A stretch of 64,000 nt of DNA from Streptomyces mirabilis (GTDB taxonomy: Bacteria; Actinomycetota; Actinomycetes; Streptomycetales; Streptomycetaceae), in assembly GCF_039503195.1 (NCBI RefSeq), contig NZ_JBCJKP010000001.1:5766001-5830000 (forward strand), in the 5' to 3' direction. Each line of letters starts with the position of its first letter. Positions within the stretch are counted from its first letter, which is position 1. This document shows positions 1 to 7,211 of the stretch, one piece after another. A program made the translations under genes and the position numbers. Below the pieces are notes generated by a model. It made no database searches, was not told the DNA's origin, and worked only from the letters and a program-made list of their open reading frames with translations.

Positions 1-970
1 GAAGGCCCTGGCGGGGCACTTCGCCGAGGTGCTGGGAGTGGCCCGGGTCGGCGCGGAGGACGACTTCTTCCAGCTCGGCGGCCACTCGATGCTGGCGGCC
101 CGGCTGCTCGCCCGGATCCGGGCCGACTTCCGGGTGGATCTGAGCGTCCGGGACCTGTTCGAGGCCCCGACGGTGGCGGCACTGGACCGCCGGATGACCT
201 CCGCGGCTGCCGACGAGGGACCCCTGGCACCGCTGCTCCCGCTGCGCCGTCGGGGCGGCCGTCCGCCGCTGTTCTGCTTCCCTCCCGCCGCCGGCATCAG
301 CTGGTCCTACCAGGGCCTGCTCCGCCATCTCGGGCCCGACCAGCCGGTGTACGGTCTGCAGGCGCGCGGGCTCACGGACTCCGGCCGGATGCCCGGCAGC
401 GTCCAGGAGATGGCCTCCGACTACCTGGAGCAGATCCGGGCCGTGCAGCCCAACGGGCCCTACCACCTGCTCGGCTGGTCCTTCGGCGGGCTGGTGGCGC
501 ATGCCGCGGCGACCGCCCTGGAGACGGCGGGCGAACGGGTGGCGCTGCTGGCCGTGCTGGACTCCTACCCCTGCCCGAGTGCCGTGGGGCCGGTGCCCGA
601 GATCGATGAACGCGCCTTCGTCAGGCTTGTGTTCGGCGGCGCCGAGCAGCTGCCGGACGAGGTGCCGACCAGGTGTCTGCACGAGGTCTTCCTGCACGAC
701 CTGCGTCTGATGACCTCGTACACACCCGGCCGCTTCCGGGGCGATCTGCTCTTCTTCGCCGCCGCGCTGTCCGACCCGACCGACCCCTATGAGGCCGGCC
801 GTACCTCCCCGCAGGCCTGGCGGGCGTACGTGGACGGCGAGATCCGCACGCACGACGTGACGGTGACCCATCACCGCATGACCACGCCCGAAGCCCTCGC
901 GCAACTGGCGCCCGTACTCGCCGATCACCTGCACAGAGCGGCCCTCGGCCGCGACTCCGTGGGGAGCTGA
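1..970 (+). CDS. NRPS C-terminus: carrier protein plus thioesterase (5' partial)
   Basis: The reading frame is open from base 2, so this is the 3' end of a larger synthetase gene. A peptidyl carrier protein comes first: GGHSMLA carries the serine (codon 86-88) that takes the phosphopantetheine arm. A type I thioesterase follows, with the nucleophile elbow GWSFGG near base 475, an acidic residue in LLAVLDSYP and a late histidine in VTHHRMTTP. This layout is that of a terminal NRPS module that releases the finished peptide by hydrolysis or cyclisation in the cytosol. It lies 4 bases upstream of an MbtH gene and heads an apparent operon of tailoring genes. The adenylation domain lies outside the window, so the last amino acid cannot be predicted. 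Confidence 0.93.
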   Translation, partial: KALAGHFAEVLGVARVGAEDDFFQLGGHSMLAARLLARIRADFRVDLSVRDLFEAPTVAALDRRMTSAAADEGPLAPLLPLRRRGGRPPLFCFPPAAGISWSYQGLLRHLGPDQPVYGLQARGLTDSGRMPGSVQEMASDYLEQIRAVQPNGPYHLLGWSFGGLVAHAAATALETAGERVALLAVLDSYPCPSAVGPVPEIDERAFVRLVFGGAEQLPDEVPTRCLHEVFLHDLRLMTSYTPGRFRGDLLFFAAALSDPTDPYEAGRTSPQAWRAYVDGEIRTHDVTVTHHRMTTPEALAQLAPVLADHLHRAALGRDSVGS

Positions 971-974
971 ACCC

Positions 975-1169
975 GTGCCGAACCCCTTCGACGATCCGAA
1001 CGGGACCTACCTGGTCCTGGCCGACGGGAAAGGCCACCACTCGTTGTGGCCGGCCTTCGTCGACGTCCCCGCCGGCTGGGCCGTCGCCCGTCCCGCCGGT
1101 ACCCGCCAGGAGTGCCTGGACCACATCGATCATCACCCGGCCGACCGACTGGAGCACGAAACCACATGA
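975..1169 (+). CDS. MbtH-like NRPS accessory protein
   Basis: A 64-residue protein starting MPNPFDDPNGTYLVL, with the family's spaced tryptophans (SLWPAF, GWAV) and a C-terminal DHIDHHPAD-like segment. MbtH proteins bind NRPS adenylation domains and raise their solubility and activity. The GTG start at 975 lies 4 bases after the synthetase stop, and its TGA overlaps the next ATG (ATGA at 1166-1169), so it is probably translationally coupled. It is short for the family (about 70 residues) but the core is complete. Confidence 0.95.
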   Translation: MPNPFDDPNGTYLVLADGKGHHSLWPAFVDVPAGWAVARPAGTRQECLDHIDHHPADRLEHETT

Positions 1170-2137
1170 CCACGACGCTGAATGACGAAGCGGCGAAGGA
1201 CACCGAGGAACTGACACGCATCCGTGCGCTGGTGCGGCACGGCATCGACGGCCGCGAGGACCACCACGGGCCGAGGCTGCTCCGGCGCCTCGCCGAGGGC
1301 CGGCAGGGCGGACCGTACGGGCACTTCTCGGTGCGCCCCCACGGCCCACTGCTGGGTGCGCAGATCGAGGGCCTGAACCTGTCCGAACCGCTGGCCCCGG
1401 AGGTCTTCGAGGAACTGGACCGTGCCCTGCTGGAGTGGAAGGTCCTCTTCTTCCGGGGGCAGGAACTCACCCACGAGCAGCAGCGGGCCTTCGCCGCCAA
1501 CTGGGGCGAGATCGACCAGCACCCGTTCCTGCCCAAGGGCGCCTCCCAGGACGTCGTCCGCCTGGAGAAGGGCGCTGCCAACCCCGGCTTCGAGAACGTC
1601 TGGCACCACGACTTCCCCTGGATCCCCAACCCGCCGCTCGGCGCGGTCCTGCGGATGGTGGAGATGCCCGAGGCCGGGGGCGACACGCTCTTCGCCGACA
1701 CCGGCGCGGCCTACGACAACCTGCCCGACGAGGTGAAGAGGCGCCTGGAGGGCCTGCGGGCGGTGCACGACTTCACACCGTCGGCGAACTACCGCGACCT
1801 GCTGACGGACGAGCAGCGCCGGCACTTCCAGGAGTTGTTCCCGCCGGTCGCCCATCCGGTGGTGCGGACCCACCCGAGGACAGGACGCAAGAGCCTCTTC
1901 GTCACCTCCATCTTCACCACCCACATCGAGGGGCTGGAGCCCGCGGAGAGCGAGGAACTGCTGCGGTACCTGTTCCGGCACGTCCAGTACCCCGAGTACC
2001 AGGTGCGTTTCCGCTGGCAGCCGGGGGACGTGGTGTTCTGGGACAACCGCGCGGTGCAGCACTACGCCACGTCCGACTACTACCCCCACCGTCGTGTCGT
2101 GGACCGTGCGGCCATCGCCGGTGACCGGCCGTTCTGA
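1166..2137 (+). CDS. TauD/TfdA-like Fe(II)/2-oxoglutarate dioxygenase
   Basis: A 323-residue protein. The ATG at 1166 overlaps the MbtH stop and is preferred over an in-frame site further upstream inside mbtH. The iron site is visible: a proximal His-x-Asp in VWHHDFPW and a distal histidine in the C-terminal DNRAVQHYATSDYYPHRR, whose arginine would bind 2-oxoglutarate. GGDTLFADT between them is the typical TauD strand. In NRPS clusters such enzymes hydroxylate or desaturate amino acids, free or carrier-bound; the substrate cannot be read from sequence. It is flanked by a second, unrelated oxygenase (PhyH type) in the same operon. Confidence 0.93.
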   Translation: MTTTLNDEAAKDTEELTRIRALVRHGIDGREDHHGPRLLRRLAEGRQGGPYGHFSVRPHGPLLGAQIEGLNLSEPLAPEVFEELDRALLEWKVLFFRGQELTHEQQRAFAANWGEIDQHPFLPKGASQDVVRLEKGAANPGFENVWHHDFPWIPNPPLGAVLRMVEMPEAGGDTLFADTGAAYDNLPDEVKRRLEGLRAVHDFTPSANYRDLLTDEQRRHFQELFPPVAHPVVRTHPRTGRKSLFVTSIFTTHIEGLEPAESEELLRYLFRHVQYPEYQVRFRWQPGDVVFWDNRAVQHYATSDYYPHRRVVDRAAIAGDRPF

Positions 2138-2499
2138 GGTGGCCGCCCGCACGGCCGTGGTGAGCGGCGGCACCCGCGGCATCGGACTGGAGCTGTCCAG
2201 ACGGCTCAGCGCCCTGGGACACCGCGTCCTCGCCCTCCACCGAGTGTCTGGCGCTGGAACTCGCGCCGGCGGTCCGGGTCAACGCGCTGATCCCGGGTTT
2301 CACCGACACACCCGAGGTCGTCGAGCGGTACCGGCTGGACGAGGCGGAGCCACGTCGGTGCGTTCTGGGCCAGATCCCGCTCGGGCGGATCGGCACGGTG
2401 ACGGACGTCGCCGACGCCCTCGAATTCCTGGTGACCGATCGGAGCAGCTATCTCACCGGCCAGCAACTGGTCGTCGACGGCGGCACCTTCATGGGCTGA
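2121..2499 (+). pseudogene. Short-chain dehydrogenase remnant, internally deleted
   Basis: The N-terminus (GTG at 2121 or 2139) encodes the NADP-binding turn of a short-chain dehydrogenase, TAVVSGGTRGIG, for about 35 residues in one frame. The sequence then jumps near 2240 into a different frame that encodes only the family's C-terminal end: ELAPAVRVNALIPGFTDTP through SYLTGQQLVVDGGTFMG, stop at 2497-2499. Roughly half of a normal 250-residue enzyme is missing, including the Ser and the Tyr-x-x-x-Lys catalytic residues. The gene would have overlapped the TauD gene and fed the tailoring operon, so the cluster has lost one oxidation or reduction step unless another enzyme compensates. Confidence 0.85.
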
Positions 2500-2549
2500 G
2501 CGCCACTGCGCCGGGCCCGTCCTCAACACAGCGAGAGAGCGAAGAATTG

Positions 2550-3356
2550 ATGAGCGAGGAACAGATCGACCGCTACCACGAGGACGGTTTCCTCCTGGTG
2601 GAGTCCGCACTCACGGCCGCCGAAGTGGCGGCCCTGCGTGCGGCGTTCGAGCGCGACTGCGAGGTCCCCGGACCCCAGCGGATCGTCGAGGACGACGGTG
2701 TCGCGGTGCGGGCCGTCTACGCCTCCCACCAGCGCCAACCGGAGTACGCCGCGCTGCTGCGTGACCCCCGGGTCCTGGGGCCGGTCCGGCGGTTGCTGAC
2801 CGAGGACGTCTACCCCTACCAGTTCAAGATCAACGCCAAGCCGGCCTTCGGCGGCGAACGCTGGTCGTGGCACCAGGACTACGTCGCCTGGCGGATTGCC
2901 GACAACCTGCCCGCCCCCCGCCAGATCAACGTCGGTGTCTTCCTCGACGACGTGGACGAGTTCAACGGCCCGGTCATCTTCGTCCCCGGCTCCCACCGCG
3001 CCGGCCTGGTGCGCGACGATCGCCGCCAGGGGGCCAAGTCCGAGCTGCACCTCGACCCGGACGACATCGCGCTCACCGCCGAGCAGCTCGCCGACCTGGT
3101 GGCCACGCACGGCATGACCAGCCCCAAGGGACCGGCCGGCTCGCTGGTCTTCTTCTCCCCCGAGATCGTGCACGGTTCGGCTCCGAACATGTCCCCGTTC
3201 CCCCGTCGGCTTCTCATCGCGACCTACAACGACACCACGAACCTGCCGAGCTGGCCCGGTGAACCACGCCCGGAGCACGTGGTGCTGCGCGACACCCGGC
3301 CGCTGGTGCCCCTCGAGGAGACGTTCCTCGCATCCCTCGACGGAGCCGCACGATGA
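2550..3356 (+). CDS. PhyH-family (phytanoyl-CoA/ectoine hydroxylase-like) dioxygenase
   Basis: A 268-residue protein from the ATG at 2550. The open frame extends upstream through the dehydrogenase remnant, but that part is not homologous to this family. It starts EEQIDRYHEDGFLLVE as PhyH enzymes do, has the proximal iron ligands in WSWHQDYVAW and the distal His in EIVHGSAPNMSPFPRRL. The central QINVGVFLDDVDEFNGP is the region where ectoine and amino-acid hydroxylases of this family resemble each other. An amino-acid or peptide hydroxylase acting with the neighbouring NRPS is likely. Its stop overlaps the next start (ATGA at 3353). Confidence 0.92.
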   Translation: MSEEQIDRYHEDGFLLVESALTAAEVAALRAAFERDCEVPGPQRIVEDDGVAVRAVYASHQRQPEYAALLRDPRVLGPVRRLLTEDVYPYQFKINAKPAFGGERWSWHQDYVAWRIADNLPAPRQINVGVFLDDVDEFNGPVIFVPGSHRAGLVRDDRRQGAKSELHLDPDDIALTAEQLADLVATHGMTSPKGPAGSLVFFSPEIVHGSAPNMSPFPRRLLIATYNDTTNLPSWPGEPRPEHVVLRDTRPLVPLEETFLASLDGAAR

Positions 3357-4468
3357 CCGCGCGACCCGTACTGCGGTCCCGTGCCCTGGTCCTGGAGGAG
3401 TTCGACCAGCCCCTGAAGCTGCGGGAGTTCGACCTGCCGCCGGCCCCTGCGGGCGGGCTGGTGGTGGCCTGTCGTTACGGCGGGGTGTGCGGAACCGATC
3501 TGCACCTTCAGAAGGGCCACCTCGCGGTGCCCACCCCGCTGGTGCTCGGCCACGAAGGTCTCGGCGTGGTGCACGAGCTGGGCCCCGGCACCGGCGTGGA
3601 CGCGGCCGGTCGGCCGCTGCGGGTGGGGGATGCGGTGATGTGGGCCTCCTCCATCGCCTGCGGCGTCTGCGTGCCCTGTCGGCAGTACCGGGAGCCGACG
3701 CTGTGCGAGCAGCGCCGCACCTACGGCGTGAACCGCTCCACGGTGGAGGAACCGGCTCTTTCGGGGGCCTGGGCCGAGCACATCGTGCTGCGCCCGGGGA
3801 CCACGGTCGTCAGACTCGACCCGGGGGTCGATCAGGTGGCTGCGATGTCTCTGGCCTGTGCCGGTCCGACGGTGGTGCACGCCCTCCACGACCGTCGGCC
3901 GGTCCGGCTGGGCGAGACGGTCCTGGTCCAGGGCAGCGGGCCGGTGGGCCTCGCGGCCGCGGCACTGGCCCAGCTCTCCGGCGCGGGCAAGGTGATCATC
4001 GTGGGCGGCCCCGCAGAGCGGCTGCGACTGGCGGCCGAGGCCGGCGTCGGCGACGTGCACATCGACATCGCCGGCGCGGCAACACCCCAGGAGGTCCCGG
4101 CCGAGGTACTGGAGGCGACCGGTGGGCTCGGCGCCGATCTGGTGATCGAGTGTGCGGGAGTGCCCGCAGCGGTGGCCCAGGGTCTCTCCCTGGCCCGGCG
4201 CGGAGGCTCCTACCTGGTGATCGGCCAGTACACGGACGCCGGTGACACGGTGCTCAACCCGCACCAGATCGTCTTCCGGCAGCTGGACGTGATCGGTTCC
4301 TGGGCGTTCTCCGGAGCGCACCTGGTCGAATACGTGAAGCTTCTCCCGGCACTGACGGCGCGCTTCGATCTCGCCCGGCTGGTGACGGTGTTCCCGCTGA
4401 GCGACCCTGCCGAGGCGCTGGCACGGGTGGCCGACGGATCGGTGATGAAGGCGGTCTTCACCGGCTGA
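3353..4468 (+). CDS. Zinc-dependent medium-chain dehydrogenase
   Basis: A 371-residue protein of the zinc alcohol dehydrogenase superfamily. Seen in order: catalytic zinc residues in GGVCGTDLHL and LVLGHEGLG, the structural-zinc cysteine cluster CGVCVPCRQYREPTLC, and the Rossmann nucleotide site VQGSGPVGLAAA. It is the last gene of the tailoring operon, overlapping the PhyH stop by ATGA, and a hairpin terminator follows. It may oxidise an alcohol made by one of the two upstream oxygenases, or make a precursor. The substrate is unknown. Confidence 0.92.
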   Translation: MTARPVLRSRALVLEEFDQPLKLREFDLPPAPAGGLVVACRYGGVCGTDLHLQKGHLAVPTPLVLGHEGLGVVHELGPGTGVDAAGRPLRVGDAVMWASSIACGVCVPCRQYREPTLCEQRRTYGVNRSTVEEPALSGAWAEHIVLRPGTTVVRLDPGVDQVAAMSLACAGPTVVHALHDRRPVRLGETVLVQGSGPVGLAAAALAQLSGAGKVIIVGGPAERLRLAAEAGVGDVHIDIAGAATPQEVPAEVLEATGGLGADLVIECAGVPAAVAQGLSLARRGGSYLVIGQYTDAGDTVLNPHQIVFRQLDVIGSWAFSGAHLVEYVKLLPALTARFDLARLVTVFPLSDPAEALARVADGSVMKAVFTG

Positions 4469-4487
4469 GCGGTGGAGGTGTCGCGCT

Positions 4488-4525
4488 GAAGGGGTTCCAC
4501 CCGGGCCACCGGGAGGAACCCCTTC
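4488..4525. terminator. Bidirectional hairpin terminator between convergent genes
   Basis: A perfect 11-bp inverted repeat (4488-4498 with 4515-4525, GAAGGGGTTCC arms) around a GC-rich loop lies between the convergent dehydrogenase and MFS genes. There is no clear T run, as is usual in Streptomyces. Confidence 0.8.
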
Positions 4526-4533
4526 GTCCTGCC

Positions 4534-6054
4534 TCAGCCGTGCAGGGCGGGCGTTGCCGTCTTCTCCGTGTCGGCCGCGGCGGACGGGCCGGTGTCCTGG
4601 CGGGGAGCGTCGATGAGGGTGAAGGCGGCCAGCGCGGCGATGCCGAGGATCGACACGGCCCACCAGGTCGCGACCGTGTACCCGTGGACGGCGGCGTGAT
4701 TGGCGTAGCCGGTCCTGCCCAGGGACCGGGCCTGCCGAAGGTGCCGGGCGGCCCAGCGGTGGCCCGAACTGCTCGCCACGGTGTTCAGCAGCGCGGTCCC
4801 GATCGAACCGCCGACCTGCTGCGAGGTGGAGACCATGGCGGAGGCCACGCCGGCGTCCTGCGGCTGCACATGGTGCGTGGCCAGACTCGTCGCGGGCATG
4901 AAGGCGGTTCCCATGCCGAGCCCGAGCAGTACCTGGGCGGGCAGCACCACGGAGACGTACGAGCTCTCGACCCGGAGCTGGGTCAGCATCAGGATGCCGA
5001 GAGCGGAGACCAGGAAGCCCGTGCCCATCAGCAGCCGGGGCGGCAGCACGTTCATCAGCCGGGAGCCGATCTGGGTGGACCCGGTCACCATGCCGACGAT
5101 CATCGGGAGGAAGGCGAGTCCGGTGGCGAAGGGGGTGTAGCCCTTCACGACCTGCAGGTAGTACGTGAGGAAGAGGAAGAGGCCGAACATCCCGATGACG
5201 GACAGCCCGAGGGAGAGGTACACCCCGCCGCGGTTGCGGTCGGTGACGACCCGCAGAGGAAGCAACGGCGTCCCGACCCTGCTTTCGACCACGACGAACA
5301 CGGCGAGCAGGAGCACCGCGGCGACCAGCAGAGTCACGGTGACGTGCGCGTGCCACCCGTGCGTCTCGGCCTGTGAGAAGCCGAGGACGAGCGAGACCAG
5401 ACCAGCGGTCGCCAGCAGGACTCCGGGGATGTCCAGCCGGGACCTCGGGGGCCGACCGGCGGGTTCGCGGATCACGGTCACCGCGCCGACGATCCCGGCG
5501 ACCGCGAAGGGGATGTTGACGTACAGCGCCCAGCGCCAGCTCAGATACTGCGTGAGCACACCGCCGAGGATCAGTCCGAGTGCGCCGCCGCCACCGGAGA
5601 CGGCACCGTAGATGCCGAACGCCTTGGCACGCTCTTTCGGTTCGCTGAACGTCACGGCCAGCAGGGACAGGGCGGCCGGCGCCAGCAGAGCCCCGAACGC
5701 TCCCTGCAGAGCGCGGGCGGCCAGCAGGGTCGCCGTGCCCACCGCCGCACCGCCCAGCGCGGAGGCTCCCGCGAAGCCGACGAGGCCGATGATGAACATA
5801 CGGCGGCGCCCGGCCAGGTCGGCGATGCGGCCGCCGAAGAGCAGCAGCCCGCCGAAGGCCAGCGAGTAGGCGGTGATGACCCACTGGCGGTTGCCGTCGG
5901 AGATACCGAGGTCGTGCTGCGCCGACGGAAGGGAGATGTTGACGACCGTGGTGTCGAGGACGACCATCAGCTGGGCAAGTGCGATGAATATCAGCGCTTT
6001 CCAGCGCCGGGAGTCTGCCCGTCGGGCGTCCGGACGGGGCGGCGTCCCTTGCAT
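4534..6054 (-). CDS. MFS drug exporter, DHA2 (EmrB/QacA) type
   Basis: A 506-residue, very hydrophobic protein, a length typical of 14-helix DHA2 exporters. The N-terminal helix carries the family motif LDTTVVNISLPSAQ, and RIADLAGRRRMF between helices 2 and 3 is the MFS signature loop. The ATG at 6054 is preceded by GAGGGA at good spacing; the open frame continues upstream into the regulator region but without homology. It lies about 95 bases downstream of a TetR gene on the same strand and faces the NRPS operon, so it may export the peptide and confer self-resistance. Proton-driven efflux across the plasma membrane is the family activity. Confidence 0.95.
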   Translation of the reverse strand: MQGTPPRPDARRADSRRWKALIFIALAQLMVVLDTTVVNISLPSAQHDLGISDGNRQWVITAYSLAFGGLLLFGGRIADLAGRRRMFIIGLVGFAGASALGGAAVGTATLLAARALQGAFGALLAPAALSLLAVTFSEPKERAKAFGIYGAVSGGGGALGLILGGVLTQYLSWRWALYVNIPFAVAGIVGAVTVIREPAGRPPRSRLDIPGVLLATAGLVSLVLGFSQAETHGWHAHVTVTLLVAAVLLLAVFVVVESRVGTPLLPLRVVTDRNRGGVYLSLGLSVIGMFGLFLFLTYYLQVVKGYTPFATGLAFLPMIVGMVTGSTQIGSRLMNVLPPRLLMGTGFLVSALGILMLTQLRVESSYVSVVLPAQVLLGLGMGTAFMPATSLATHHVQPQDAGVASAMVSTSQQVGGSIGTALLNTVASSSGHRWAARHLRQARSLGRTGYANHAAVHGYTVATWWAVSILGIAALAAFTLIDAPRQDTGPSAAADTEKTATPALHG

Positions 6055-6148
6055 GGTGTGATCCCTCGCGGAAGTAGGGGGAACCGGGCGCCGGTCCGTG
6101 ACCGGTGCCCCTGACGTCAAGCCATGTGGAGGGCGATGCCCGCGCGCC

Positions 6149-6805
6149 CTATGACTCCGGCTCCGGGGCTGCGGGGGCTGGCGCGATGCCGAGCGCGGGA
6201 AGGATCGCCGAGAGCGTCGCGACCGCGGCCTCCAGCGCTTCCCGCGCACCCGGTCCCTCGCCCGCCGTCCGCGCGAGGATGCCCTCACGGATGGCGAGCA
6301 GGGTGGCCGCGACCCCGCCGACCGGCGCGACCTCGCGGGCCACCCCGGGACAGCACCGCTGGAGCAGCTCTGCCAGGGCGTCCCTGACGGCTCGGTCGTG
6401 TTCGTCCAGCTTGGCGCCGAGCCGCGGATCCCTGGCGGCGTGGATACGGAACTCCAGGAACAGCAGGATCCAGTTCCGCTCCAGCGCGTCGACCTCCAGC
6501 AACGCCCGGGCCACGCCCTCGGCCGAGACGGCACCGGACCCGTCGAGCAGCCGTTCCAACTGGTCGAGACGGTCCGCCGAGTGGCGATCGAAGAGCGCGA
6601 GGACCAGGTCGTCCTTGCCGCGGAAGTTGGAGTAGAACGCGCCTCGCGTGTATCCCGCGGCGGCACAGAGGTCCTCGATCGTCGTCTGGGCGTAGCCGTG
6701 CTCCACGATGACGCGTTCAGCCGACTCCAGCAGCCGCGCACGGGTGTGGACGCGGCGGCGGGGCGGGCGGGTCTCTCGTCCGGGCACGGCGTCTGGTGTA
6801 CTCAC
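6149..6805 (-). CDS. TetR-family transcriptional regulator
   Basis: A 218-residue protein; the GTG at 6805 is chosen because the HTH begins about 20 residues later. The N-terminal helix-turn-helix is clear (TIEDLCAAAGYTRGAFYSNFRGKDDL), followed by an all-helical ligand domain. It is upstream of and co-oriented with the MFS exporter, the classic repressor-pump arrangement. Palindromic and direct repeats lie immediately upstream of its start (6815-6850), suggesting that it represses its own operon and is released by the exported compound. Confidence 0.93.
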   Translation of the reverse strand: MSTPDAVPGRETRPPRRRVHTRARLLESAERVIVEHGYAQTTIEDLCAAAGYTRGAFYSNFRGKDDLVLALFDRHSADRLDQLERLLDGSGAVSAEGVARALLEVDALERNWILLFLEFRIHAARDPRLGAKLDEHDRAVRDALAELLQRCCPGVAREVAPVGGVAATLLAIREGILARTAGEGPGAREALEAAVATLSAILPALGIAPAPAAPEPES

Positions 6806-6814
6806 GGATTCACG

Positions 6815-6850
6815 ATACACAGTGTATTGAATGCACTCTGTATTGAATGC
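6815..6850. promoter_or_regulatory. Operator-like repeats upstream of tetR
   Basis: ATACAC-A-GTGTAT (6815-6827) is a perfect 6-1-6 inverted repeat. In addition the 12-mer TGTATTGAATGC occurs twice in direct orientation (6823-6834 and 6839-6850), one per 16 bp. They start 10 bases upstream of the GTG at 6805, in an AT-rich pocket where the promoter of the tetR-exporter operon should lie. TetR autoregulation is an inference. Confidence 0.7.
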
Positions 6851-7211
6851 GTCAAATATTTGGTTCATCGCGCACTGAACCCGGGAGCCGGGGACGCCGG
6901 GGCGCTGCCAGTCCGGTCTGCGAGGACGATCCCGACCACGTACCGGACGCACCGCCCGACTGGGCATGAGCGGTCGCCGTCGGGTCGCCCTGACACCGGT
7001 GAACCGCTCTGGGCAGGATTCTTAACAGCCATACAGGCAGGCGCAGTTGAGGCCATCGGTCGTTCCGTAAACCCCGTTGCTCCCGTGTCGGGGGCAGGCG
7101 CTAGAGTCCGATGGGTTGCGTGATGTTCACAGCAGCCATACAAAAAACGCGGCCGGCCTCCGGATATCCGGGGCAGCGGGGCCGCGCCATTCCCGTGGGG
7201 GGAACCCAGCA
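6851..7211. other. Divergent intergenic region
   Basis: About 360 bases between the - strand tetR promoter and the + strand secreted-protein gene. The first 30 bases are AT-rich (around 6850-6870) and may belong to the tetR promoter. The rest shows no coding sequence that I trust and no convincing hairpin. Confidence 0.4.

Noticed and set aside
1133..2182. A 349-codon - strand open frame
   Set aside because: Shadow of the TauD-like gene.
3224..5884. An 886-codon - strand open frame
   Set aside because: It runs antisense to the PhyH and dehydrogenase genes and through the MFS gene in a wrong frame; its product is an Arg/Pro/Gly-rich shadow with no domain.
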